NCBI GenBank assembly: GCA_030435675.1
Contig: CM059623.1
Span: 16,328,205-16,392,204 of the forward strand
Direction of reading: 5' to 3'
From: Steinernema hermaphroditum
Lineage: Eukaryota; Nematoda; Chromadorea; Rhabditida; Steinernematidae
DNA: 64,000 nucleotides
Shown here: piece by piece, positions 26,646 through 38,530 of the stretch
Layout of the letters: each line of letters starts with the position of its first letter
How positions within the stretch are numbered: position 1 is the first letter of the stretch
Translations under genes and position numbers: made by a program
Notes under the pieces: model-generated
Told to the model about the DNA's origin: nothing
Database searches by the model: none
The model's input: the letters and a program-made list of their open reading frames with translations, nothing else

Positions 26646-27010
26646 ATGTTGTTCGCTTTTCTGGCTTTGGTAAGTTTAAAGAAGTCACATTTTTGTCACT
26701 ACAGTTATAGTTTCTCTTCTTCACTGTGGACGCATCTCCATCCAGATGTCTAATCGCTTGTGATCCTTGTCCAATGCTCATGTGCATGATAGGATACCGA
26801 CTTGTCGTACCGCCGCAACCCCCCTGTGGATGTGCTTGTCCTTACTGCGAACCAATAACCACTTCAACCCACAGTCCTACCTGTCCCTATTGCCCATGTG
26901 CTTATCCGCAATGTCCTAATGGAACACATATAGTTGTCCCTCCCCATCCTACTCCTAGCCCTGATGGAAAGTGCACTTGTGGTTGCCCCTACTGTGCTCC
27001 AAACTGTTGA
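26646..27010 (+). CDS. Cys-rich secreted protein, two modules (gene Cys-3)
   Basis: Two exons (26646-26669, 26711-27010) give 107 residues. The signal peptide is the same as in Cys-1 (MLFAFLALFLFFTVDA). A first, degenerate module has CLIACDPCPMLMCMIGYRL and CGCACPYC. After a short Thr/Ser linker comes a canonical module, CPYCPCAYPQCPNGTHIVV, ending DGKCTCGCPYC. It differs from Cys-1 mainly in the second half; the promoter, exon 1 and the 41-nt intron are almost unchanged. It shares a compact bidirectional promoter with Cys-2. Confidence 0.77.
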
Positions 27011-27810
27011 TAATAAATAACATGCATGAAAAGTTATTGTATAAAAATGATGCTTGTAAACTATGGTAGCTGAGGGATCGAAATTTGCTCCTTGATTGCT
27101 ATCGACAGCATATGTGGTGGTAGGTGAGCACGCCTACACACATTTTCGTCACTGTTAAAAGGTAGCTCCTGTCAAATGGGAGAGATCTCATAGCAAATGT
27201 TATTATAAATAATGAAACGTGGATATCTCGCCACTTCAACCTCTTCATCGCTTCGAAGCCCGCGTAGACTGATGGGATAGCTATATTCCACGCCGTCGGC
27301 ATGCGCCGAAGGAGAAAGAGGAGTAGTGACCACGGCGATCTACGGTTCGAAAGATTGGACACATAGTAATTATATTTGTATCTGCGGCAGGAGGTTATCC
27401 GAAAAAAAATATTTCAGAGGTACATGACTGGAAAGATACGAAACGACTGTGAGGTACAGGTTACCATGCAGACAGAGGAGAATTCGAAAACATGACCCTC
27501 AATAAGTGGATCAGAGAATATCGGGTGATGCTGTTGACTGATACGACCGATTCTTGTGCTCTTGCATGTTTATCGCGCAACCAGTATCGAGGTTGGAGAA
27601 CGCTGATCGCCTTAACGAGATGTGAAAACATTATTGCCTGTAAGAATGGTGCCATCGCTAATTTTAGATCAGCGACAGCAGGACGAGTCTATTGGGCAGA
27701 GCATCAAAGGTCAGTACGATACTGCCACCAAAAAGTAGTTCTATCGGACGCCATCGCACATAAAAGGACGTTGCTCAATCTGAAACTCACTGGTTCGTTC
27801 TAGTAACAAC
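27011..27810. other. Intergenic between Cys-3 and Cys-4
   Basis: No family-like frame was found. A TATA-like CATAAAAGG at 27759-27767 lies about 45 bases before the Cys-4 start. Confidence 0.45.
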
Positions 27811-28058
27811 ATGGAACGCGCGCTGATCCTAATTCTAATAGTAAGTACGCGTAGTAATTCGAAAACTCTCTAAGGATTGCTACACAGTTGATCGTGGTAG
27901 AAAACGTTGTTGCTCCAACTTCTCCATGTCTCTACTGCTATTGTCCTGAAGTACATTGTTGCCCTGGAACCCACATCGTTTACCCCCCTCGGCCTACGCC
28001 TGGACCGGATGGAAAATGTCGATGCTCCTGTCCGTACTGTGTTCCGGATGACCAATGA
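27811..28058 (+). CDS. Cys-rich secreted protein, single module (gene Cys-4)
   Basis: Two exons (27811-27840, 27888-28058) give 66 residues. The signal peptide MERALILILILIVVENVVA is interrupted by the intron after codon 10, exactly as in Cys-2. The mature peptide is one module: CLYCYCPEVHCCPGTHIVY, a Pro loop (PPRPTPGPDG) and KCRCSCPYCVPDDQ. It is the minimal member of the family and defines the repeat boundaries: one module, one exon 2. It is flanked downstream by TTR-3. Confidence 0.72.
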
Positions 28059-28468
28059 TCATAGTGATGAGTAAGCAATATTATTCGATAAGTTCATGCC
28101 AATTTTTAGCTTTATGCTGTCAAAAATTAGCTGTAAGCTTATATCAATGAAGAAGGAGAATATATTTTTGTATATAGCATACTTCATCCTCTCTCAAACA
28201 TAACTGTTGCCGATTTTTGTGATTTCGTTAGATCACAATTTCAGATCAAAAGGTCACTTAGGAACTGGTATGCACACCTGTGGGTTTATGTTTGCTCAGC
28301 AGCCACTTTTTCAACAAAAGTGACGTGTCGAAATTTGTCTTCAGCGATCAGTTCGCTAACCTTATGTTCTCTTCCGACCTGTCATTTTTTGTTTACGCTG
28401 GCTGTTTGCCGAATCACCGCATAAAAGAACGACTGAGTTTCGATTTCTTGAGTCCCTTCCGACTAGTC
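28059..28468. other. Intergenic between Cys-4 and TTR-3
   Basis: No gene was seen. A TATA-like CATAAAAG at 28420-28427 lies about 45 bases before the TTR-3 start. Confidence 0.45.
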
Positions 28469-28982
28469 ATGCACTCTTTGGTACCTTTCCTTATTTTCGT
28501 CTTAGTACTGGGTTCTGCCGCCTTCCGACAACAGTCCGTCGGAATCCGTGGACGACTCATGTGCGGCGATAAACCTTTGAGCAACACGAAGGTGAAGCTT
28601 TGGAATAAGAACAAGATCGGTAGATTATGACCGTCTTAATAGTGTTTGTACTGAGGGATTTAGGTACCGACGACCAACTGGCCGATGTGTTCACAGACGC
28701 CGACGGGAACTACGAACTTCATGGCGGAGTTGCCAGTTTGTTTGAAATGAACGTGCATTTTAAGATCTACCATGACTGCGATGATGGCATCATGGTTAGT
28801 TGTTTACCACCCTTATGCGATCATCGATTATGGAACTCGTTTAGCCCTGCCAACGGAAAGTGAATCTGAAGATCCCGAGTGAGTTCGTAACTCGGACGAG
28901 CCAAGTGAGCCGATGGTTTGAGGGAGGCATCATGAACATGCAATTTAAGTTTCCTGACGAGGAGCGTAGTTGTATTAATTGA
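28469..28982 (+). CDS. Transthyretin-like secreted protein 3
   Basis: Three exons (28469-28619, 28664-28794, 28845-28982) give 139 residues. The signal peptide [16 protein letters not shown] precedes [16 protein letters not shown]. Seen: [34 protein letters not shown] and [18 protein letters not shown]. The C-terminus [10 protein letters not shown] is shared with the other two copies. An AATAAA follows at about 29007. Exon structure is identical to TTR-2, which sits inverted 3.3 kb away; TTR-1 lacks the second intron. The mature domains are much more alike than the signal peptides. Confidence 0.9.
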
Positions 28983-29162
28983 TTTTTCGGTGCACTGAGC
29001 TGTAAATAAACCATATTTAATATGAGTCTCTCGGCATAGAAGCCTGAACGTGAACGGATAAATGTGATAAAGTGACAGAGTTGAATTGCCACGCCATTCT
29101 GTACCAAGGCTCCATTTAACAGACAATCATATAGCAACACATAACCAAATGATTCCCTCTGT

Positions 29163-32100
29163 CTATCCCTTATTCGGACAGTCTTGTCGCCCAAGCAACC
29201 AAAACGTCTCCATCACACCTTTACCCTAAAACTAAACATGAGAAAACAAGTGGAGGACTACATTACCTTGATGAGAACATCTCCTCGAGGCTCTGTGATG
29301 TATCCCGAAAATTTCTGAATAGCCACATGTGCATCGCCAGACATGTGGATTTGGTTAGGTTTGCTGTTGCTCTCCATGCGAGAGGCAGTGTTTACGGTAT
29401 CCCCAAAGAGACAGTAGCGTGGCATAGTGAGGCCGACAACACCGGCGACGACAGAGCCGGTGTGCATGCCGACGCGGATCTGTACGGTCTCCGAGGGGAT
29501 GTGGGGGATGCGGAAGGTCTGCAGGCTGGCGATGAAGGCGAGCGACATGTCGGCGATCTCTTTGACGTGGCGGTCGCCGTTGCGGTGCGGGAGACCCGAC
29601 ACGCAGAGGTAGCCGTCGCCGATCGTCTCCACTTTGTACACGTCGTGGCTGTCGATGATGTGGTCGAAGTTCGTGTACAATCTGTTCAACAAGTCTACCA
29701 CCTGAAATCATCGCAGAAGCAAAGTAATATTGTTCTCAGGTTTCGAAGCTTTACCTGAAGAGGAGTTGACTTCCCCGCCAGAGTCGTAAACGAGACAACA
29801 TCGGAGAAGAACACAGTGACTGACTGGAACGACTCCGGCTCAACTGAAGTTCCTATCTTAAGTTTCTCAGCGATCTGCTTCGGCATCATTCGATGGAGCA
29901 AGAGATCGCTTTTCTTCTTCTCCGACTCCAATTCTTTTGTCCGAGCTTCCACTTCTTGTTCTAAAGAGTCAGCGTAGGTCTCCAGCATCCGGAACATGTG
30001 GTCCATTAGATTTCTATTGCTAAAATACTCATTAATCTTGTTTTGGTTGATCCCTTTACCTTCCAGGAATTATCGACTTCATCATTTTAATGATCTGATC
30101 CACGACCGGGCGTTCTTTTTCATCTTCAGACCAGCAATCTCGGATCAGATGTATCTGAATGGTAGACTGATCGATTGTCTTTTGACATGAACATACAAAT
30201 GTTGGATGGAAGTCGGCGATATTCGTAATAGTTGGTCTGCACGGCGTTACTCCGCCTCTTTTTACCATGTAAACAATTTCTGCAATCATTACTGTATCGT
30301 TTATTATTTGGATATCGCTTGCCTTCTTCAGTTTTAGACATTGAATCCAAATCATAGGCCGATTTCCGAGACATAATTTCGGAACAAATGATTGCAAAGC
30401 TGTACACATCACCGGCTTTGGTGCCAAAAATTAAATCATTTCGTAAAAGCTCTGGGGCTCTCCATAGTAGTTCTGAAAGTCATGGTTATGTCGGGGATGA
30501 CGAATGATGATTACTCTTAGGTGGCAGCCTCTCTGCCATCCTGAGTCTTTCGAGTCCATAGTCACTTAGCTTCACTTGCCAGCGATCATCGACTAAACAG
30601 TTATCCGAAGTGAGATTTCCATGGAATTCCAAGAAGGACTTGTGGATGTAGTTTAAACCCTAAGAAGTTTGTTTACATCATCAGCTGTCAAGATGTGCCT
30701 ACTTGGAGAATGTCTCTCATCAGCGAATACATAAAGAATGAATCCATCGTGATACTCTCTTTCATAAATACATCTTGGAGGCTTCCTCTACTGCAGTACT
30801 TCCAGATAGACATGTACACGCTGGTGTCTACACAGAGCCCCAGGAACTTGTTGACATTGCTGTGGTCAAGATTCCGAAGTTTTCGCATCTCTCGATGATC
30901 GTTCTTGGTGAGCATTATCTTTATATTGTGTATAGCGGCCACAACCGGGTCGCGGTCCAGGTAGTATAGATCAAAAAATTCTGAATCTGGCAGAGTATCT
31001 GTTGTTATTTTGGTGGAGACAGACATGGACCTCGATGTAAGCGATCTGGAACTTTGAGATGCAGGCTTCTAAGCAAAAATCTTTAGTTCCTTTAAGGTTT
31101 ATATGCCACACCTTTGGTATTTGTTTAACAAGAACTCCGAATGGAATTTTCCATTGCTGGTTAAGCCGCTCTTCTTCTTTTCTTTTTGCCCTATAAAGTG
31201 CCTTAGTTCGAAATTGAACACTCGTAACTCACCAAATGATGTAAATGATGCTAAGGAAAGCAAAGAATATGAGAAGAACTCCAATAACCATTCCACTAAT
31301 TGCCAGCGGGGACTTCAACACGTCAATGGGACAGCTTTTTCCGTCGAATCCACAGACAGGTCTGTCTAGGGGAGCGTTACCGCCGCGATTCGACCAAATT
31401 GCATTACCATTTATGACATCACTGTAATATGTCTGCAATAATGTCGTCAAAGGCGAAGGAACTGTTTTTTGAGCATTTTCCCTAGTTTTTTGTTTTAATA
31501 AAGACAACTATTTTTAATTTAGTATGAGACTTGTTTGTTCTTGATAGTGTCTTATCTAGGGTTGGCATTTGAGCCAAAAACGCCGAGTTATTGAGTCGAG
31601 TCGTGAATGGCTGAGTCACCGAGTTAAGTGGGACTTTTGAGTCAATTTTTTGCAAACTCCACAAAAACGATCCATCATAGCGCGGTGAGACCCAGAATTT
31701 GGACTAGCGTATTGAAAAAAGTCGAATGTTTCGCCGTTTTCTATGCGATGATGCGCTAGATCAAATTATAGGTCTCACCACGCTGTAAGTGATCGCTTTT
31801 ATGCAGTTAGAAAATATCGGTTCGAGCCGAGTTGGCCCTAGTACCCTAGTCTTATCTAGAAGACTTCTACATAAACCGGCAAGAGAACGTCGAGCTCAGA
31901 TCAAAACTTCAAGAACCACCAAAAGTCGAAACTCACCATATTTCCGTCCTTGTCGTTCTTTATCGTCGCAAACCTCACAACGTGATCCGATAAATTCATT
32001 CCGAGAACAACAAAGACTGCTTCTCGAAGGCCGTTTCTGTTAAATATCACCTCGCCACTGGCTCCTAAAGAATGTCATCATGTTCTCACGAAGCTATCAC

Positions 32101-34300
32101 TCTTCATACCCTGGAAACTTCCGGGCGCATTATCTGCAACCGCCGTTCCGTTTCGATAATCATTTGGATCATCAGTGATAGTCTTATTGAGACATACAGC
32201 GTACGCGTACATAGCGTCAAAGAGGTACCGAGCATAGGTTGATGCCTACAACACTGGTAGTGCTCCCCTTTGTCCTACTGCTACTTACGACAAACGACGA
32301 GTTGCAGTCGGTGCAGTAAAAGGGCCAATCAAAAACTCTGTCAATTACCATATCATTGAACTTGGATAGGTCGCCAACACTGGATGCCATATCGAAATCT
32401 ATCTGAAGGGAAGAATTTGAACAACCATTTCACAACACTACTTACAGCTATTGCCCTTCTTGCAGCCCTCATAGCGTCGTCATCTCGGCCATCAGTCGGG
32501 TCGTTCTGATCGATATAAAAGGGAATGGTCCCTTGATAGTTATTTTCTAAATATCATCGGTGAATCATATCTACCATGTGCTTAGCTTACTGTCTGTGAT
32601 GTTTTTTGTTGCTCTCTGACCAAAGCCATAACCCCTGGTGTCTAACATAATATAAAGGTACTCGTCTGTGTCCAACTTCATGTCGTAAATGGCGAGAAAA
32701 AAGTTTCGTCTATCATTGTCGTTGTCGAAGCACAAAGCAAAAACTGAAAGCATGTTGAGTGGCATCGGGTGAGAGAACTCACTTCGAGCTCTCTGGATAG
32801 ATGCGGCCATGATTTTTCGAATGTTCACACTAGAGCTGTCTTCCAATCGATGAGAATAAACCATGTTCACATCGGATATGGACGAGTTTTCGATCACATT
32901 CTGAAAGTTCGATCGACGATTATATTCGGCTTTGAGAACTAGAATTAGAGCGAAAATGTGCCCATATATGGACACGAACGGATTGGATGGGATCGGTTAG
33001 CCATTCAACCGATCAGTGAGACGGTTAGCGAATTTACTTAGTCGGCAATGTGTCTACCTTTAAATCGTCTCCAATGTACTTGCACTTCTCCAAAGGTGTG
33101 CTAACATAGATGAAAGCGAATCTTTCATAATTAAACTGGTCCATAAACGCAACAAAGGCTTGAGCCAATCTAAAATTCAATATCTATGTCCGTTCACTTT
33201 TGTGCAACTTGCTGTGATGTATCAGGTGACATACTGGTCGCCGTAGGGAATCTTTGATAATCCGACAACTGTTGAGATGTAACCAATCCCCAAAAATAAA
33301 CGGGAACATTGTAAAATGTTGCTATGACACCAACGGTGATCGCTGGAGTGGAACATGTAGGACCGACAATGACGTCAACGCTATGGTTTCTGATGAGCTC
33401 AACGGCATAACCGGCCGAAAGGGCCTCGTCGCATTCGTCGTGTTTTACGACAAATGTAAAGTTGTAGTCATCCAGAAGATGGTTACGACGGATGGTGTCG
33501 ATGGCTATGGGAATAGCTCCCGCCGATCGCATAAAGCCGGTCTGGGTGGCAAGGACTGCATTGTCCTGAGGGATTAGGATGCCAACTTTCAGCGTTCTCT
33601 GAAATATGCATTAATGTGCCGGCTCTGGGGACACTTTGGAACATTTTGTTAGTATTCCTAGCTTTAAGTTAATGTACAAGCATATTATAACGTTTTTAGT
33701 GAACCTATGAAGCCAGTCAGCTTGTTTATCTCCTCCATTATTTCCTTCCACCCTTCTTCCATGAAAACCCGGATCTGCTATCGCTTTCTCCGAAAATTAA
33801 TATGTTGAGGATTGCTACATTGACGGGCTGCTTCGGCTGACATAACGCATGCAAACCATAGGAAAACAAAGTCATAATGAATCCCTAACAATCGTCTGAA
33901 GATGAATCATCCACTTCAGCTGATACTTCACTTCCTGAGACCTACGATCTCTAGAGGTTTATGCCTAATTCGTCAAGTTTTAATAGTTTCAAATGAAGTA
34001 CGTTGTTTTCAAGTTTAAAATTGGACGCGAAGATGAGCCCGGTAAGGCAAACTCTGGCAAACATTGCTTTGAATGTGGCTAAGACTGTGTGAGGCCATAA
34101 GCAACAGAGTTCATTAAGTTTATATCCAAATGAACTCCAACTTAAACATAACATACCGTAGCCTTAGGCGATACCCACGACGCCACAGTGCTTGATGTCA
34201 ATGGAGCTACCGTGATCCCCGCAGGAGGTGAAACAGTTATTTGAGCTCTTACAGCCGTGATAATTGAGATGAAGAAACACAAATACATCCTCCAAAACAT
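29163..34300 (-). CDS. Receptor-type guanylyl cyclase A (rGC-A)
   Basis: A multi-exon gene: exon 1 34157-34300 (signal peptide plus Thr/Pro/Ser linker), ectodomain exons from 33213-33598 and 33058-33169 down to about 31940, a TM exon near 31240-31435, pseudokinase exons about 30060-31030, hinge about 29760-30005, cyclase about 29268-29701, last exon 29163-29222. Seen: ANF-receptor-type LBD ([33 protein letters not shown]), a membrane span ([20 protein letters not shown]), and a pseudokinase with HGN in place of HRD and DYG in place of DFG. A coiled hinge and class III cyclase follow: metal Asp in FSDVVSF and TIGDGY, guanine-selecting Glu in VETIGD and Cys in RYCLFGD. It should make cGMP, probably in sensory neurons. 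One ectodomain intron uses a GC donor (33211-33212). Confidence 0.9.
31540..31870. repeat. Repeat-rich segment within an rGC-A intron
   Basis: It contains an inverted repeat (AGCGCGGTGAGACC at 31679-31692 against GGTCTCACCACGCT at 31773-31786, one mismatch), repeated GAGTCGAGT/GAGTC motifs at about 31590-31640, and CTTATCTAG near both 31549 and 31851. The arrangement suggests a small decayed foldback or MITE-like insertion. Confidence 0.4.
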
Positions 34301-37163
34301 GACGATATGGAACCAGGGTTGCTGACTGACTCTACAGTGACTTGAAGGCCTTCGCAACGATGGCAAATTTATAGTAGTGAAGCCCTTGTTCTTCGCTCAT
34401 TTTATTTGGACTCACGATGTTTGTGTACGTCAGGGAGTGGGAAATCCGAAAAGTTTAACGAACTGAGGGCACTTTCAAAGCATTTCGAGCACTTCTTGTG
34501 AAAATACGGAGCGAAATTGTGAAAGAACAGGTTTCATCTCCTGAATAACCCCACAAAGTGTATTAGTTCGTTATCAAAGCTTGAGAACGATTTGCGAACT
34601 TTTTCGAAAACTCTGTACGATTCAAGATCAAGATTTTTATGCAAGGTGTGTGAAATAAAAAAGGCGATCTGTTTTTAGCTTCAATAATACCTTAAAATTG
34701 GCATGGAGTCCATTTCTTCTTACTCAGAAACAAGTTCAAGTCGGAAACTTCTGCGAATTTGGGATCGGAAGTCCTATCAACTTTGCAAAATTGTAGCGGA
34801 GCTCTCGGAATGTTTGCAAGAGATTGGCTCTCCATATCTCTCTCTAGATAAACAGTGGCTCACAGGCTTGTTTTGACCTTTATTTTTATTGTAATATACA
34901 TCTTGAGAATCCATTACGCTATTTCCTAAAGGCGACCCTGATATATTTTTTAAATTGCGAGTTTCATGTTGAACTACTACATCTTTTGTAAGATTATTGA
35001 GCCTGAAAAGATTTACGAAAACAATATTATAATCAGGGTCTTCTTTTTTTTGCTCGTCAAGCACGTTCACCTTTGGACGATTGAAATGAAGTCTTAGTTA
35101 AAGAAGGAACCCTTTTTGAGCTCCTACGACACACCCTCACTAATTAGCGAGTAGTCCTTACCATATTTAGCAGTAGTAGTTAGTCACGTTCGTGATGTCT
35201 TCTCCCTAGTCAGATGGACAGGATAGATGTAGACATAAGAAAAGCAACTGCGACATAGATACTGAAAATACCTTGTCATAAGATAAGTGGATGCACTGAG
35301 AACTTGAAAACGCGATCCATAAACATCAAGATGAAGGTATTTGCCATCAATCATTGGAGAAGGTATTCATTGTCGTCCATGTAGTGAAGATGTTCTTGAA
35401 CAAGCTTTTAATCGTAGCGGGAACATGGGTGCGTGAGTGAGGGACACGTCGTGTGTAACAATTGGAAAGCGTTCATGGAGTTAAGTACAATTTCGATGAA
35501 CATCATGATGACGATCTTTGATGGCCAGATTTTTGATAGCTTTGGCAGAGTACCAAAGAGCAGCAGTTCTTCGTCTTTAGCAATCATGTCTTCACCAAAC
35601 ACAAAAGCAGAAAGTTTGAAAGCGTCGCAGACATGCATACGTAGGTGAATGCAAGGTACTTCTTAGACCGACTACAATGCTTATGTAGCATCCATTGGCC
35701 TAAGGCAGGTCTACACAGAAATCACACAAAATTACTCTGTAATGTGAGGTTTTTGGGATAAAAAGATAATCCACCAAAGCATAGTTTTAAGGTATGGTAC
35801 AGGGTTAGACGGTATATTACATTTGTCATTTGCTCTTTGCCTCTGCATTTCACAAAATGCACTCTATTGTTCCCATTCTTCTTATCCGAATTCTTAATCC
35901 ATTCTCATTATGCCGTCACTGCTTTGCGAAGCAAATGACACACGGGATGCTTATTTCTATAGTAGCAAGCAAGCATATTGCTGAACGATAAAAGATCTCA
36001 TAATAGAGGCCTGTTTGAATTTTCAAGTTCAGCGATTCTGTTAGAAGAGTCATTCAGCCGCATGACGGATGGAAGCCATCTCCATTACCTGTGACAGCGA
36101 ACGAACGAGCGGCGTACTCGGAAAGGAAGTCAACTTCGACGAACATAGCTGTCATTATGTGAACTGAGGGCATTCTAATTGTTTTATGGACATGAAGACG
36201 TGCATTTGCTTTCGCGGAGTAAAAGATTTACATTGAGCAGAAATTAAATGTTTGAAGTGAATCGACATCGAGAGATGTTGAATTCCGCAGCGATCCAAAA
36301 TTTTCAAAATTCGCGGAAAACAATCAGGTGACAATAAGGGGTTTTTTCCGTCAAAAGGAAACTGTGAAAGGGCAGTAGACTACAAGAGAGATATCCCCAA
36401 ATGAAATGGCAGCAAGATGATAAGTTTCTCGGCATTTTGGAAACGCCATAGTAAAGCTCAGCACTCCTGCTTTTTAACGCCCACTGACAGGTCTGGCACA
36501 CATGAGCTTGTTTTTGTGTTTTGTCGATAACTCCCCGCATACGGTGGAAAAATAATAACATTGCGGCGATGGCTGTTTTTCCTATTAGAGCGCTACCGTA
36601 TACTATGTGATGTTGTGACGTATGACATGGCTGCGGCTAGTTCTTCTGTGCGTGTCATTTTTGAGCAAATGGGCAAAATTTTGAGAGAGAGAGCTTTGCA
36701 AGCGCGGTGGCACGAACGCCATATGGTGCCACCGGGGGATGTGGTTAATAATAAATCTTTTAATTATTATAATTGCTTCTATTTCGGAAGTTGAGGCTGT
36801 TGATTCCTTTGTGTTGCAGCAGAAAAACCACTGAAATATTACTAAACGTAGGCGGTCTTTGGAAGTTTCGCTAGCTTCTCATCTCATTTCACCAGATCCA
36901 CCTTTCGTTTAAGTTTGCGATTTTCCGAGAGCGTCAAAAGGGAGAGCGTATTTTTCTGTTTACACTTCTACGATCAAGCATTTTGGATGGAGCGTTGATG
37001 GTGTGAGGTGCAAGCTGTGTTTTAAATTAATTTTGATGGATGTGGGTGCGCGTGCTCCTTTATCCGCTACATTTCAAGTTAATCCGCTTTTCTCCTCTTT
37101 CACTGAAGCGGCGAAAGGTGTGCCGCTTCGCAACAATTATGGAACTCCCATGCCTTGTATACC
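34301..37163. other. Intergenic between rGC-A and the small two-span gene 1
   Basis: Nothing is strongly supported. The minus-strand frame at 35408-35638 (starting MHVCDAFKLSAF) and the plus-strand frame at 36630-36794 (MAAASSSVRVIFEQM, basic) look more protein-like than chance but match no family I recognise and lack splice or promoter support. Confidence 0.35.
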
Positions 37164-37171
37164 TATAAAAG
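37164..37171 (+). promoter_or_regulatory. TATA box of small two-span gene 1
   Basis: TATAAAAG followed by a GCGCGCG patch, 98 bases before the ATG at 37262. Upstream blocks (AATCCGCTTTT and AAGCGGCxAAAGG) recur before small gene 2 at about 38005 and 38085, indicating duplicated promoters. Confidence 0.55.
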
Positions 37172-37261
37172 CGCGCGTCCTCCCCCATCTCAACAGAAGG
37201 ACGTCGTCCTCCTAACGCGAGCTCGCATTTCTACTAATTTTCCTCAAAAACTTCAGAAACG

Positions 37262-37540
37262 ATGGCGGCCTTTTGGGACATCTTCGTCTCTACCATGCTG
37301 GTCCTCTCGGCTCTGACCCTCGCCGGTGAAGCTTATTCCGAAGAATCTACAGGAGCGATACATGCGATTATCGTCGCTTTCGGCTGCTTCACTTTCGCCA
37401 TCTGCTCCATGTTTGGCCTTCTGAAGCTGAGAGCCGTCTGCATTGAGCGCTGGGGAGTGAATATCCTCTATAATGAGGTTAGTCTCGAAGAGAAGACTTT
37501 TTTATCGTTCTCTTTTCAGGAAGTGCTTCTCACCGTTTGA
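37262..37540 (+). CDS. Small two-span membrane protein 1
   Basis: Two exons (37262-37477, 37520-37540) give 78 residues. Exon 1 is exactly 72 codons, as in the two paralogs at 38531 and 41235. Seen: a first hydrophobic span about residues 8-24 (IFVSTMLVLSALTLAG), a short acidic loop (EAYSEESTG), a second span about 34-52 (AIIVAFGCFTFAICSMFGLL), a basic/aromatic tail and the last residues EVLLTV. No family was recognised. The size and hairpin topology would fit a regulatory or vesicle micro-protein, but that is only inference. Confidence 0.55.
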   Translation: MAAFWDIFVSTMLVLSALTLAGEAYSEESTGAIHAIIVAFGCFTFAICSMFGLLKLRAVCIERWGVNILYNEVSLEEKTFLSFSFQEVLLTV

Positions 37541-38530
37541 GCTGGCATCGGCGTGTCCGTGCGTTCCAAGATGCGACGAGGCCCACCTCGTCAGTTCCTT
37601 ATATTTGATGATATGCGATGTCAAATAAAAGTGGTTGTGTTTTTCCACTGAAATTTTTAAGGCTCACATTGGTTGTTGAAAAAAAGAAATGGTTGTTGGT
37701 TCGAGGAAGTATGCAAGGCCATTGGATTATCAGCAGCAGCTTCATACGAGGTGAATGAGACCGCATATGTTAAACTGCAAAAGTCGTCCAAAGAGAATTG
37801 CAACATTCACTGGGATTGTAGTCATAGAAAATTATGGTTGAAGGCTATTTAGAACCGGTATATGAAGGTCATCTTTTCAAAACTTCTATTTTCGAAAGGA
37901 AGATCATGTTCAAAAGTTTTCAAAAATCGCATTTAGAATTTTGCCAAGATCCAATCATACAGAGAAGGCACTTTCCGGGCGTCTGCATTATTATCCAGCA
38001 TCTAAATCCGCTTTTGTTGTCCTCGTGTCACCCTCGTCCCACTCTTTGCGCAGTGCATTAAGCCTCTCTTCAATCCCTTATGTTCAAGCGGCAAAAGGAG
38101 CTTCTCACCTGGGTAATAATCACGCACCGTGTGCCAGGCAACGCGCCTCTTTAAATGTTTATCGACATATGGGCGCACGCGCTGTCGTTTACGCCTTTCT
38201 GTGCATTCACACTAGTGTTGACAATCTGAACTTTTTATGTAATGTTCTTTTTACTACTGTGTTCTTACGTTACAAAGTTTCAAAGGATATTTTTTTCTCC
38301 CACAGGCTGATTAAGTTCCCTGCGCTACTCGCAAGACCCAAAGTTGAGGTAACAGCCGCTATGCGAACTAATCCAATAGCGCAAATTAATTTCCCGCGGC
38401 GGACAAGGTGCGTCTGTTGGATATGTATGTATATCCATCGACTTTGTGCTCAAGTAACATTGTTGCATACATCCACCTCTTTCCACGCGCTCCATGTTCA
38501 TTTGCGTTCCCTAAAATACCTATTTAGTAA
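37541..38530. other. Spacer between small genes 1 and 2
   Basis: It contains the gene 1 3' end (AATAAAA at about 37623) and promoter blocks shared with gene 1 (about 38005-38150). A long plus-strand frame at 37941-38534 has no domain resemblance and overlaps these blocks, so it is not called. Confidence 0.4.

Noticed and set aside
29327..29758. Long plus-strand frames opposite the GC-rich cyclase exons (also 49024-49645, 53901-54269, 54992-55360)
   Set aside because: They are antisense shadows of the conserved cyclase exon and recur only because that exon is repeated; low-complexity Ala/Gly/Asp/Val content, no domain.
35408..35638. Minus-strand frame MHVCDAFKLSAFVFGEDMIA as a gene or transposase piece
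   Set aside because: Protein-like composition, but no family match, no start context and no flanking exons.
36630..36794. Frame beginning MAAASSSVRVIFEQMGKIL as a possible mitochondrial ribosomal bS21-like protein
   Set aside because: The basic middle is suggestive, but the conserved C-terminal arginine-rich helix is missing and the end runs into AT-rich sequence; not enough to call.
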